Shown here piece by piece: positions 34,801 through 43,260 of a stretch of DNA of 64,000 nt. Position numbers and translations under genes: made by a program. The stretch covers positions 16,001 to 80,000 of the forward strand of contig JAUIRK010000846.1 of the NCBI GenBank assembly GCA_030549495.1, written 5' to 3'. The number at the start of each line of letters is the position of its first letter. Within the stretch, counting starts at the first letter, position 1. The notes beneath the pieces are model-generated. The model was not told the origin of the DNA, searched no databases, and was given only the letters and a program-made list of their open reading frames with translations. This stretch comes from Nectonema munidae. Taxonomy: Eukaryota > Nematomorpha > Nectonematoida > Nectonematidae.

Positions 34801-37800
34801 AACTTCGTATATTTTAATTCAATGATACCATACAAGCCTGGGCCTTTTTCAAGCTCTTGTTAGTAAGGGGGAGGCACTTCAGATTTTTGAAACTGAAGTT
34901 CCTTACAAATGTTCTAACTACTACTTTAAATATATGCAGCTTCTAATTCTTTCAATTTATAAATATTTTGAATACACTCATTATCACTCAATCAATATTC
35001 TCTCTCAAGGAGGGCATAGGGTTACAAACGGGTTAGTGCCACTCCACTGATGAATTGCAAGTTACCAAAAATATGTTATGGCAAATTTTTCTGCAAATTC
35101 TCGTTTTATTGTGAAGCGTACTGCTGCTAATGAACGTTTGCATCACTTGAATCTTTACTTAAACTTTTCTCCCTTTTACAAAGCAAGAATGTGCGTACAT
35201 CACATCCCTTTGCCATATGATACATATTCGATCCGTTTAAATATGTACTTTTTTTAATGATTCAAAATCTATCTAATATCTTTTTAAATCTTTAAGCTAA
35301 ATTATCTTTTTTAAATCGCTCAAGTTAAAAAAATTAATTCTCATTTTTACTCTGCAAATATCAAGCGATAACATATTCCATCTGTATAAAAATGATTTTT
35401 GAAATATGATCTAAATTATTGATTATTATTTTCACAATTTTTGCTTTTGCTTTATCATATCATTTATATGAAAGTAGACCAAATCCTGGATTTGGTGATA
35501 AAATTTGTTAGTTAAAGTAAATTTATTTGCATTCTTTTCTTTGAATTATATCTGTAGAACACACTACTTCATTATTTCCTATATATACATTATACATATA
35601 CCATTTCTATTTTAAATTCATCATTTACTATTTTAATTGGTTCTTTTTCATTTTAAATTCGTCCCTTTCACTGGCGTATCCGATAAATGAGCTTCCTGGG
35701 CGGATTTTGATTTTCCTGCCACTAAATCAACTTTAGTTAAAGATTTTATAGCCAGGTAATATTAAATAAATTAGATTAGTACAGTTTTGCCAGCATAAAT
35801 CTTATTAATATTTATAATCACTTTCCTTATATTTTTTTTATTTTTGTTTTTTTAGATAAATAAATTAACATTTTAAATGAGCGGTATTTTGAATACAACA
35901 TTTCAAATTGTTAAATTTTGGCAGCTTAAATAAAAAGCTCATAAAATTCTAAAAAAAAATAATAATTTTAGAATACGCTTTTTTTAGAATACATTTTTTT
36001 TGTAAATAATACATTCATAATAAAATTAGAAAATTGTACTTTATAATTTATTCGTAAGTCAAAAATTCCATGCCTCATATGAACGCTAGCATCTTATTGG
36101 GGGTCATTTGTCGTAAGTTACAGGTTTTAATTAATTAATTAATTAAGTTGTTTGTGGCGTTCGCACCCATCTTTTCGGATATCGTGGCCCGTCTGGAATG
36201 CTGAGTACAGGTCTACCTGGACTTTCCATCCCACTAAACGCCTACTGGCCCTTGTTACTGCATAGCTATACCTTGTTATATATAGTATTTTACAAGAATT
36301 TATGTTACAATATATAAATACAACTGAGAGAACGATACAATCCTAACGCGAACGCTCCCAATTTGGGAAACAAACTTATTGTCTAGTGATAGCTTGATTA
36401 CTAACCACGTAGAATCTGATCGCCAGAGCAGATTCCTAACCGTAAAAACCCTTGAATTCTTCAGAGGAAGAAAACCAGGATAAAAAACCGGCACGACGGA
36501 ATGTAGCTTGTTCCTAAATAAAAGAATATGATTATAAAAGGTATATGCTAAAAAAAATAGAAGCGTTAGAAGGCATGCATAAGTTACAGGTGAACACATA
36601 AATCGTTTTATTTGATTCGAATTTCTCTACAACTTTATCAATAACTTCACTCCAAGTTTCATTTAGCTTTGATGGTAATGTATGGATTTTGTAAAGGAAA
36701 GTGGCTGAACTAAACAATACTGATCTCGTTAATTTTGCTAAATATTTTATTCTTTTAGGGATCGATATGAGTATTAATTTTTGGTCAATAATATCGCATT
36801 TATGAGTAATAAAACCTTTTCAACGCGAACACGCACACATTGCATTAAGAATGCTGATTAGCCTTTTTATTGGACATGAAGACATTAGACATGTTTCCAT
36901 TATTTGGAATGTCTCTTTGGCAATTATATTTGTGTCTAGATTTATGGTTAGGTGCAGATTCACTTTATCTCCGCTGCAAATTGCGCCGATTTGTTTAGCT
37001 TTCACGTTGCAAAGAAGCAATAAAAGTTTACGCGTTTTTCCTACCATTTTTGAGTTGCGTGTCTCAAAAGTGTTCGTATCTTTATTTATGGCTCAACTTT
37101 TCATTATAATATACTCGGTGAATTTATCAAATTTTTCCAAAACCCGCGGATTCATGGTTGCTTATAGAAACGATTTAAATGATAGCAAGATATTTTTTGC
37201 TTTTTTCAAGTTTGCCATTTCACCTGTCATTAAAGTTTTAAATATCATTTTATATAGAGCTCCATTGATTTCATTTGAGATATATAATTTTATAAGTTGT
37301 ATTGAAAGTTTTCTATATTAGATTACATAACAAATTTTATAATTTACATAAAACAGATTTATTTTTTTAATTTAAATTGGCCATAAAATTGTATTAAAAA
37401 TACACGAGTATGATCTGGGGCCTTGCCATGAATTTAAACCAAGAAAGCCTATACAATTTTAAGAGGTTCTAGAAAAACGTGACTATATTCTGTAAAGTAT
37501 ATTGGCCTCAAATTTTGTACTTAAAACCATAAATGTTCTCATCGAAGTGAAGCATGCCAGGATTGGGATCAACTGAATCTATCAGTAGAGTTTCAGATCA
37601 AATCTCACCAACATCGGCTAAAGTAGCATGTTTCATTCTTAAGTAAGTGGCACATGTGTGTTTGTTAATGAATTTTAATTTGATATGTATCAGTTCAATC
37701 TTACTCATAGAAAGATGTAACTAATTTATCTTCACCTTATACTTTTTAGATCACAAAGACAATGGGTGAAATGAAAACATCCTATGAAAAAATGTCAAAA

Positions 37801-37851
37801 GAATTGGAAGAAACAAAGAAAAAACATAATATTCAAATAAATGCTATATAA
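19758..37851 (+). CDS. PFDN2: Prefoldin subunit 2, complete spliced gene (3 exons)
   Basis: Prefoldin 2 is a beta-type subunit of the hexameric cytosolic prefoldin chaperone, which holds nascent actin and tubulin and passes them to the CCT chaperonin. The three exons give 118 residues: N-terminal helix (1-43), central strand region with VIDTLKKLDPKTKCFRNVTG (45-64) and GVLLERDADEI, then a C-terminal helix ending KELEETKKKHNIQI. Compared from memory with human PFDN2, exons 1 and 2 match with no gaps, and the stretch from the ALQ motif to KHNI has the same 36 residues. Splice phases agree: exon 1 ends two bases into a codon, exon 2 supplies the third (Asn), and exon 2 ends in phase 0. AATAAA overlaps the stop. 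The protein is shorter than human (154) because both tails are short, and is close to the yeast length. Intron 2 is about 15.8 kb and transposon-filled. Confidence 0.93.
19889..21863 (+). other. Prefoldin 2 intron 1
   Basis: 1975 bp from donor GTACTT to acceptor TTTTTAG. Apart from a small inverted-repeat element (21153-21275) and a mildly GC-richer patch at 20080-20200, nothing recognisable. Confidence 0.8.
21153..21275. mobile_element. Small hairpin MITE, 123 bp
   Basis: Inverted ends GTTGCCTCTTTTGTTGTT and AACAACAAAGGAGGCAAC match at 17 of 18. Poly-T lies just outside the left end. No coding and no clear target duplication. Confidence 0.5.
21864..21987 (+). CDS. PFDN2: Prefoldin 2 exon 2
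   Basis: Internal exon between acceptor TACCTTTTTAG and a consensus donor GTGAGT. It codes FVIDTLKKLDPKTKCFRNVT, then GVLLERDADEIIKALQINSG and N. This is the most conserved part of prefoldin 2 (human equivalent IDTLKEVDETRKCFRMVGG) and holds the beta-hairpin segment of a beta-type prefoldin. Its base composition is clearly richer in G+C than the surrounding introns. Confidence 0.93.
22373..22512 (+). other. Exon-like island inside prefoldin 2 intron 2
   Basis: About 140 bp with normal base composition follows an acceptor-like ATATTATTAG. Two plus frames read openly, one ending in a stop (PFRGMHSGLHRSFFEYCGRG then AAVFKRHQ) and one running into a GGTAAAATT donor-like site (VDCIVAFLNTVAEELQFLSA). 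It could be an alternative exon, a nested gene fragment or a structured RNA. It does not match any prefoldin sequence. Confidence 0.22.
22600..25600. other. No recognised gene; intron sequence
   Basis: Part of prefoldin 2 intron 2. Low-complexity AT-rich DNA with a GCAGTGCA-rich patch at 23720-23790. Frames at 24070-24970 are AT-driven and overlap on both strands. Confidence 0.35.
25640..27110 (-). mobile_element. ZBED5-like hAT relic, best preserved transposase
   Basis: The 168-codon frame at 26249-26755 holds CTDDAPAMLG (residues 49-58, catalytic-core Asp region), HCMIQRQALASKTL (78-91) and FHTNVRWISKRNV (131-143), all hallmarks of ZBED5/SCAND3-like hAT transposases. Upstream to about 27110 are frame-broken remains of the N-terminal SDSTIERRM-type region. 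Downstream, 25895-26077 has PELSDDDLDLMRNPF and about 25690-25790 the dimerisation motif STYICESDFSTLLQIKKT. Plain DNA transposon with several frame breaks; terminal repeats not found. It lies antisense in prefoldin 2 intron 2. Confidence 0.85.
27326..27420. repeat. GGACATTTGGCC tandem motif, transposon end
   Basis: CGGACATTTGGCC occurs twice in near-identical form and once as GGACATTTGGGGG within 80 bp. The arrangement resembles the ends of elements such as 14417-14733 (GACATTTTGCCCC). No partner end seen. Confidence 0.45.
28123..28210. mobile_element. Terminal fragment of the CAGGGGCGCACATCC family
   Basis: GGCGCACATCCGTGGGGGG, a G run, AATGTGATTTCAAGGG and CTTTCGCCCCTC reproduce the subterminal order of the element ending at 15929. 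The first bases of the terminus are changed. Another hAT-like right end, ACCGCTACATCCCTG, is at 28340-28354. Confidence 0.5.
29003..30643 (-). mobile_element. ZBED5-like hAT relic B with both ends and target duplication, 1641 bp
   Basis: 5' end (minus) at 30643, CAGTGATTTTCTTGAAATCC; 3' end at 29003, GAGTGGTTCACAAACTTT. Flanks AGCTTGAA (28995-29002) and AGCTTGAT (30644-30651) match at 7 of 8. The minus strand codes, in order: remains of the BED-finger leader (EEEHKCLLCFEVLAS), 29811-30095 with IFLSNDTVRRLRGEMPDDMS and a Gln/Asp segment typical of the hAT N-terminal core, and a C-terminal FATTYECEQAFSMLLGIETK near 29270-29330. The central catalytic part is deleted. Defective, several frame breaks. 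Confidence 0.85.
31004..31304. mobile_element. hAT-type MITE, 301 bp, nested inverted arms
   Basis: Perfect 12-bp termini CAGGCCCGTAGC and GCTACGGGCCTG; flanks ATCTGAAG (30996-31003) and ATCTGAGC (31305-31312) match at 6 of 8. A second internal inverted pair, GGTACTTATGGGTTATCTC and GAGATAACTAATAAGTACC, makes a long hairpin. G-runs sit beside both ends. A relative of the internal arm (GAGATAACCAATAAGTAC) is at 62990. Confidence 0.78.
31840..32560. other. Less AT-rich block without recognised gene
   Basis: Visibly richer in G+C than its surroundings, with many CTCAC/GTGAG words and no repeat structure or open frame. It looks like unique host sequence inside prefoldin 2 intron 2 and could be regulatory. 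Nothing more can be supported. Confidence 0.3.
32725..33000 (+). mobile_element. LINE reverse-transcriptase ORF, C-terminal end
   Basis: Plus frame reads NRWYGHVLRM, then VVRTRSRGRQRKRWKDDLKE and WGLNEGAQRI, ending with a shifted EKWRQRISATD. The order W(Y/L)GHVLRM, RGRxRxRWxDD, then A..R..WR is the standard C terminus of many non-LTR retrotransposon ORF2 proteins. Two stops and one shift seen. Strongly 5'-truncated, as usual for LINE copies. Confidence 0.75.
33479..33647. mobile_element. Inverted-repeat MITE, 169 bp
   Basis: Left arm TTGCTAGGGATCATACATAT and right arm (inverted) TTTGCTAGGGGATCATACAT continue into ATGACG on both sides. Interior GC-rich patches (ATCACGGAGGAGGGCGACGG). No target duplication is distinguishable because the arm reaches the flank. 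Superfamily unknown. Confidence 0.62.
34230..34372 (-). mobile_element. tRNA-derived SINE
   Basis: On the minus strand, GGGGCGTGAGTAAGGTTGAT begins the head, and CTTGGGTTCGATCC (34310-34323) is a strong B box about 50 bp later. The tail has GGCGCAAGTGTGC and CGATGAAAACAC. A shorter relic of the same tail (GTGTTTTCATCGAAA) is at 33924-33938. Confidence 0.58.
34400..34484 (+). repeat. 85-bp direct repeat, copy 1
   Basis: Identical over 85 bp to 35822-35906, including AT-rich and poly-T parts (begins TTTCCTTATATTTTTTTTAT, ends ATACAACATTTCAA). Sequence on either side differs. Too short and isolated to be an LTR, and nothing coding lies between the copies. Confidence 0.85.
35822..35906 (+). repeat. 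85-bp direct repeat, copy 2
   Basis: Second copy, 1422 bp downstream of the first and without visible mismatch. Perfect identity in sequence that otherwise decays quickly implies a recent duplication or an assembly artefact. Confidence 0.85.
36532..37330 (-). pseudogene. Decayed unrecognised coding region, about 260 codons
   Basis: A single minus-strand frame can be followed for about 800 bp with about three interruptions. It includes ICSGDKVNLHLTINLDTNII, KLNETWSEVIDKVVEKFESN and a Cys-containing patch MCACSR. Persistence of one frame over this length in AT-rich DNA argues for a former gene. It lies in prefoldin 2 intron 2, antisense to that gene, so it is more likely an inserted element or processed copy than a host exon. 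The 156-codon plus-strand ORF over it is its antisense shadow. Family unknown. Confidence 0.4.
37750..37851 (+). CDS. PFDN2: Prefoldin 2 exon 3 (C-terminal helix, stop)
   Basis: Follows the acceptor ACTTTTTAG in phase 0 and codes ITKTMGEMKTSYEKMSKELE then ETKKKHNIQINAI and TAA. The run KELxExxKKHNI is the signature end of the prefoldin 2 distal helix. The helix has heptad spacing and no proline. AATAAA at 37850-37855 could serve as the poly(A) signal. Confidence 0.88.
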   Translation: MTKTMGEMKTSYEKMSKELEETKKKHNIQINAI

Positions 37852-38405
37852 TAAATAAATCTCTTTCCTTTTTGAAGACATAGCTAATCCTTGCTTCATT
37901 TATACTGAATAATAAATTGCTTACAATTTCAAGACTACCAAAACTAGGCGAAACAGTAATATATGAAAAGATTTTGCCTAGAATTCTCTGCCGAGCTGTT
38001 ACTTGGCAAATTTTTGTGCAAACAAACAACAAAAAGAATATTTTCAACTATGCAATGTTAATTTTATTATTAAAAGTTAGGACGATACTTTAGAACTCTA
38101 TTGATCCAAACATTTTCGACACAGATGCGTTTTTCTTCTCGTATAACCCGAGAAAACATGATTGATGTATCTATTTTTTTATATATTTTTTTCTTTTTCA
38201 AAATGAAGTTTTATATATCTTTTATCGCATTCTAAATATATAATGCTCTTGTTTCTATATGACTAAATATATAAAACTTATGTGTTTTATGCTGCAGACA
38301 TGGTTGTTTTAAAATTTCCTCACTTCTACCACATTGTACATTTATTCATTCATATCATTTACTTAACTTCGTCGTATTAATGCATGTTGCAGTAAAACTA
38401 TGAAA

Positions 38406-38631
38406 CCAGGGATTATATCAAATCCCTGAAAGATTAGAGGAATTCATGAAAACCCTGCTCAACTCTATTAAATTAAAAATCACTAGAGATTTCATGAAAC
38501 AACTACTGTGTCATTCAGTAAGTACATGCAATTCATAGAACAGTAGTGAGCTCATGAAATCCTAAATGAAACAGATGTTTCGAATTCTCTGAAAGATTTA
38601 GGGATTTCAATAATTCCCTAGCTTCACAACC
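38406..38631. mobile_element. Foldback MITE, ~226 bp
   Basis: Arms of about 40 bp: CCAGGGATTATATCAAATCC on the left and (inverted) GCTAGGGAATTATTGAAATC on the right, both continuing through CCCT and GAATTC. TCATGAAA recurs four times inside. No coding. Lies 560 bp downstream of prefoldin 2. Confidence 0.6.
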
Positions 38632-39699
38632 TTACAGTAACATCAACTTCTAATAAACTTATTAATTATTTTATGCCTACACATGACATCATTCTATGTT
38701 AAGCTCAGCTTCGATAAAAACCACATATTCTCTGATCATAGTGTTAATCGAATGTAATTCAAAGTTCGCCACGTCATATATCCACCACTTTTTCCATTCA
38801 GTGATTCCCAACTTGGGGTCCACGCTACACCTGTGGGGCATAGAGTAAAATTCGGTCTTTTCATGTAGACGTGATTTCCATAACAAAGTTTTGCAAGTTT
38901 TTTATATTTGACATTTCTTTATTGATTTTTTTTATTTTACACAATTAACTATGCACAAAATAAATAACAAATGTAAAAAAAAGTTCGTCAATATTCAGAA
39001 AAATATTTGTAGTTTGGATTTATACCAGCTGTTCTCTATAAAAAATTACCCTATTGTTTTTTATGTCAACAATGTTTGACAAATGAATCAATGAAACCAG
39101 GACGTCTTGAGTTGCACTTAAAGACAAAACACACTGCTTATGCGGATTCAGACTTAAAATACTTCAGATCTCTAAAAGAAAAATTTAGCAAAAGAACAAC
39201 GGTTAATTCTCTCTTCAATACCCAAACTGCCAGTACCAGTCGTACTCTCCAAACTAGCGATGAAAATTCTTTACGCATTAAAAAAGCGCACTTTAGGAGA
39301 AGATTTAATTAAGCCTTCAATATCATTATTTCTAGTCACTTAACAACAACACGGTAAATAGAAGAACAGATGAAATGAGTTACGATATTGAAATCCAACT
39401 TGTTTGAAAGCTAAAATCAAAAATTCCCATTACAAATGGATATTCTAACATTCGGTAGCAGTGAAGTTTTATTGCTAGTATTTGCAAGATATTGATAAAG
39501 GAGAGTTTATTGAAGAAATGTTGTTTTGTAAATCATTTGAAACTACTATCACTGCCACTGACCTTATTAGTGACGGCCTATTTTCATTTCCTCAGTGACG
39601 GGGGGGGGCTATTTAAGCCCCCCTCGGTTTTTCTTGAATGATTGCAAATTTTTACAAAATTATCGCGTGAACCTACTATATGATTGATTGCGAATCTGA

Positions 39700-41690
39700 T
39701 CGTGACATTTATTTTTTTTATAAAAATCAATCAAACTTGTCAAAAATTGATTGATATATGACAGCTCAACTAAAAAAAGAAACTTTTAGTTTAAATGGGT
39801 ATACAAAATTTTTTTACACATATACATCCATTTTCAAGTGTGCTGAACACGATGGTCATGTTTATTTTTTTAAAAATCAATCAAACCTTGTCAAAAAATT
39901 GATTGACATATGACAGCCCAACTGAAAAAATTAACTCTTTATTTAAGTAGTTATAAAAAGTTTTTTTTAACATTTTTGATTAATTTGTGACTTTTTTAAA
40001 ATCGTGGTATGTTTGCGGTCAGATATATTGTACTGATTTTTGAACGATTTGTTTTCATGCTATTCTCCAAAGACTATATTCAAATTTTTAGTCATTTCAC
40101 AAATGAATTTATTTCTCTTTGAAGTTTCGATTTTATTTGGAATCTATAATAAAACAAATTTTTTCAGTATTAAAATTTCCAATAAGGCAGGAATATTAAT
40201 TTTGATACTCATCATTATATTATAAAATTGATTCATATATTTATGTTCAACGGTACAATAGACACAAGAAGAAAAGGTATTCCGCAAAGTATAAAAAGTT
40301 TAGATAATAGAGATGAATTTTCTTATAAGTTTTGCTGGGATATAGATAGAGAATTTTTATCAATTCATAGTTATGTGGTATTTTCTAAATCAAAAGGAAA
40401 GAAAAATGAATTAGTTTTGACTTCCAGACCCAGGGCTGGCCCTAGTGTTCGCGGGGCCCTATGCAAAATGGATTGCGCGGCGCCAAGTGTGGGTAGGTAG
40501 TACTTTTTCATCAACACAAAATGACGATCAAAGTAACTTTACTTTGCGAACCTTGCGTTTAGCGAAATCATACAATATATCATCAAAATGAAAAGCACGG
40601 GGCCCACTGCGGCCGCATAGGTTGCAGTGGCCTAAGGCCAGCCCTGTCCAGACCCCCTCCCCCTATTTTAGGAATTACAGTAGACGATGAAAAAAGTAAA
40701 CTTGCAATTTTTAAACAGTGCGATTTTTCCAAGGGTGAAACGGATATAGTCGATCAGAGAATAAGAAATTATTCCACAAATAGTAAAACAAAAAAATGGA
40801 CAGTAGCCGCTTTTTCTTATCTGTTAGATACGGCAAGAGTAAATGCAGGTACTAATTTTGCTTTTAATAATGAGAAAAACCCAAGAAATGTACATTTTTT
40901 AAATGTTTTTGAATGGAAATGTTTTTTTGAATCTTGATTATCAAAAAGACAAATTTTCGAATAAAGTTTTTCTCTTTTTTTTTAAACTATTTTTATTATC
41001 CTTGACAGTTTTTAATAAAGGAGATCATTCACTTTTTTTAAATAAAATAGCTAATTTTATGCAGAAATCTCATGTTGAGATGAAAATATTTTATATTTTA
41101 GGGAAACGATACGACAACCAAATGATTAGATATAAAAAAACGATCAAATTTTTATTATAAATAAATTATGTTTCAACTTTATCATCTTCATTCTTTTGTA
41201 TATTGTTTGATTATACCTGTAAAACTTTCTCAAAATGGTCAAACACGAAACTTAATAGACCGATTCAGCTTGTTTCAAGATATTGTAGAGTGAATGGTAT
41301 AAACGAACTGTCTTTCTCCTTCAAATAAAATGATGCGCATCAAAATATGCCTCTACAGAGTCCTTGTTTTGTATTTAATTAATTTCATTAAAAAAAAATC
41401 ACCTCATTGAATTCGGTATAAAATCCCGTTTTTAGTTTAATTTAATATCATTTTCAGTTATAGTTTCTTTTTTTGCAATTTTGTTTTGCCTACTTATAAT
41501 TCTATTTGTTCTGTGACAAAATAAATCACATATATAGCTACGTATAACTATTTAATCATGAAGTCCTTTATTTCAGTTGAAGTGTCATATGTCAATCATT
41601 TTTATCAGGTATGATTAATTTTTATAAAAAAATAAACATCACTGTTGAAAATGGGTATATATGTGTAAAACACCTGATTTGCAAATTTGA
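39700..41690 (+). mobile_element. piggyBac-like relic 2 with inverted flanks
   Basis: Plus frame from 40240: FNGTIDTRRKGIPQSIKSLD and SYKFCWDIDREFLSIHSYVV, then 40690-40870: GETDIVDQRIRNYSTNSKTK and KWTVAAFSYLLDTARVNAG. This is the third catalytic-Asp region of piggyBac transposases (GGVDxxDQ, here GETD) and the following helix. The first two Asp motifs are gone. Flanks 39840-39920 and 41570-41680 are inverted copies (GTCATATGTCAATCA / TGATTGACATATGAC), with a second, tandem copy on the left. TTAA termini not resolved. Confidence 0.75.
40441..40646. mobile_element. hAT-type MITE, 206 bp, perfect 8-bp target duplication
   Basis: Termini CAGGGCTGGCCCTAG and CTAAGGCCAGCCCTG match at 14 of 15 bases when inverted. 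Flanks TCCAGACC at 40433-40440 and 40647-40654 are identical. GC-rich for this window (GCGGGGCCC, GGGGCCCACTGCGGCCGC). It sits inside piggyBac relic 2, whose frame continues on the other side, so it arrived after that gene lost most of its length or while it was still readable. Confidence 0.9.
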
Positions 41691-42408
41691 TTCACGCTTA
41701 TAAGTATTTTCAAATTCTAAATACCAAAACAATCTATAATTGGAATTGTTGAGTTGTTATAAAAATGTGTGTATCTCATATAAAATGTGAATGAATGTTC
41801 TCGTAATCAGATTTTAGATGTAAACCGCAAATTTTGTTTTTGGGAACAATTTTTAGAAGTGAACCACAAATTTATTTTACACTTATAGGTAATTTTGATC
41901 CAAATGCAAAAACAATCTATAAATGAAATTGACATTGTTGATTTGATATGAAAATGCGTTTATTTCATGTAAAATTTTAATTAATTTTCTCGGAGACAGA
42001 TTTTAAAAATAAACCGCAACTTTGTTTCACACTTATATGTATTTTCAAATTCTAAATACAAAAACAATCCAATTGGTATTGTTGATTTGTTATAAAAGCG
42101 TGTATATTTCATGTAAAATTTTAATTATTGTTCTCGGAGACAGATTTTAACAAATTTGTTTCACATTGATTAGCATTTTCAAATTCTAAATGCAAAAAGA
42201 GTTTATAAATGAAATTGCGATTGTTGATTTGTTATAATAATGTGTATATTCCATGTAAAATTTGAATGAATGTTCTCAAAGACAGATTTTAGAAATAAAC
42301 CGCAAGTTTGTTACACACTTATAGGTATTTTTAATTTCTAAATTCCAAAAATGAAATTAGTATGCCTGATTTGATATGAAAAAAATATATTCCATGTAAA
42401 ATTTGAAG
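41681..42408. repeat. Tandem array, ~150-bp unit, about 4.8 copies
   Basis: Units begin near 41681, 41865, 42014, 42151 and 42301 and share TTTCACACTTATAGGTATTT, AAACAATCTATAAATGAAAT, TTCATGTAAAATTTTAATTA and TCTCGGAGACAGATTTTA. Unit spacing varies from 135 to about 184 bp. It touches the right inverted flank of piggyBac relic 2 and may be part of that element. No coding. Confidence 0.82.
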
Positions 42409-43260
42409 GTATATTTTATTAGATATATTTCTCATCAATCAAAATTTTGATTTACATTTCCCAAAAAGTAACCATGATTTTGAAAAAATTTAAACTATAA
42501 AGTGTTATGTGTTCAAAACTGTATATATTTATAAATTTTCAAACGAGCATATAATATAGAACCAAAGTTATAAGCTTAACTAGAGATACTGTCAGAATTT
42601 TGCTGAAAAAGTTTAACTTTTGATTTTGATTGACAGATTTAGGCATGAAAATGTCATTCAACTGCCATGAAAATGGTATCAAAAGATGCAGCTATCAATT
42701 TAGGAAATGTCACGAAGTATGGTAGCAAAAGATGTAGCCAATTTGGTACAAGAAAATTTTTAGTTGATCCGTCACTGATAGGGTTAAAGAATACCTAAAG
42801 AACATAGTATCTTGTGCTGCAGACGGTGCTCCTGTTATGATGGGAAAGAGAAATGCTTGTTTAAAATTAGTGAAAGAAGAAGACCTATTTTAATTCAGTT
42901 ATAAATAGCATTAGCCGATGCAAAATATAATCATTTTTTGAACAATTTTGTGAAAGTGAAGATATGATTTTCCTACATGGGTAATGCAACCAAGGTTTGT
43001 GGATATTTCAGATGTTTTCACTTCAATACCAAAAAGAACTACGAGAAATGCAAAATGATGAATTTGTTAAATCACCGTTTGATATAAAAAAAATAATGGC
43101 ATGGCTTTGTGATAAACCAAATCAACCGCTTTTGTAAGAAATTTGTTGTTGTTGCCATTCCCATCTTCATATTTAGTTGGGTGTGGATTTTGTGCAGTAA
43201 ACGATTTGCTTTTGAAAAATACAAATCGATTGGGTATTACTAAACGACTAGATTGAACCC

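Larger units (their letters stand above)
21988..37749 (+). other. Prefoldin 2 intron 2, about 15.8 kb, transposon-filled
   Basis: Runs from donor GTGAGT to acceptor TTTTTAG. It contains hAT relics (25640-27110, 29003-30643), a hAT MITE (31004-31304), a LINE 3' end (32725-33000), an inverted-repeat element (33479-33647), a SINE (34230-34372), an 85-bp duplicated segment and a decayed coding stretch on the minus strand. Most of its length is therefore explained by insertions. The host gene is short, so the intron is over 100 times the length of either flanking exon. Confidence 0.8.
38799..43260 (+). mobile_element. ZBED5-like hAT, split by a piggyBac-bearing block
   Basis: 5' end at 38799 is CAGTGATTCCCAACTTGGGG. 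A BED zinc finger at 39040-39312 reads PYCFLCQQCLTNESMKPG then LELHLKTKH (Cys-x2-Cys, His-x4-His). Next come the IKPSIS segment (~39310) and DIDKGEFIEEMLFCKSFETT (39487-39550). The reading stops near 39590 and resumes at 42780 with CAADGAPVMMGKRN and, near 43140-43250, FPSSYLVGCGFCAVNDLLLK. The interval 39600-42770 holds a piggyBac relic and a tandem array. Many frame breaks. The 3' end is unclear; a possible terminus GGTTGGGAACGACTG lies far off at 46287-46301. Confidence 0.75.

Noticed and set aside
34400-35906. Pair of direct repeats as possible LTRs
   Set aside because: Only 85 bp, no TG...CA ends, no primer site and nothing coding between; not treated as a retroviral-type element.
36851-37321. 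156-codon plus-strand ORF, the second longest in the window
   Set aside because: Phe/Ile/Leu-rich, lies antisense over the better minus-strand coding relic, and has no motif; it is a shadow.
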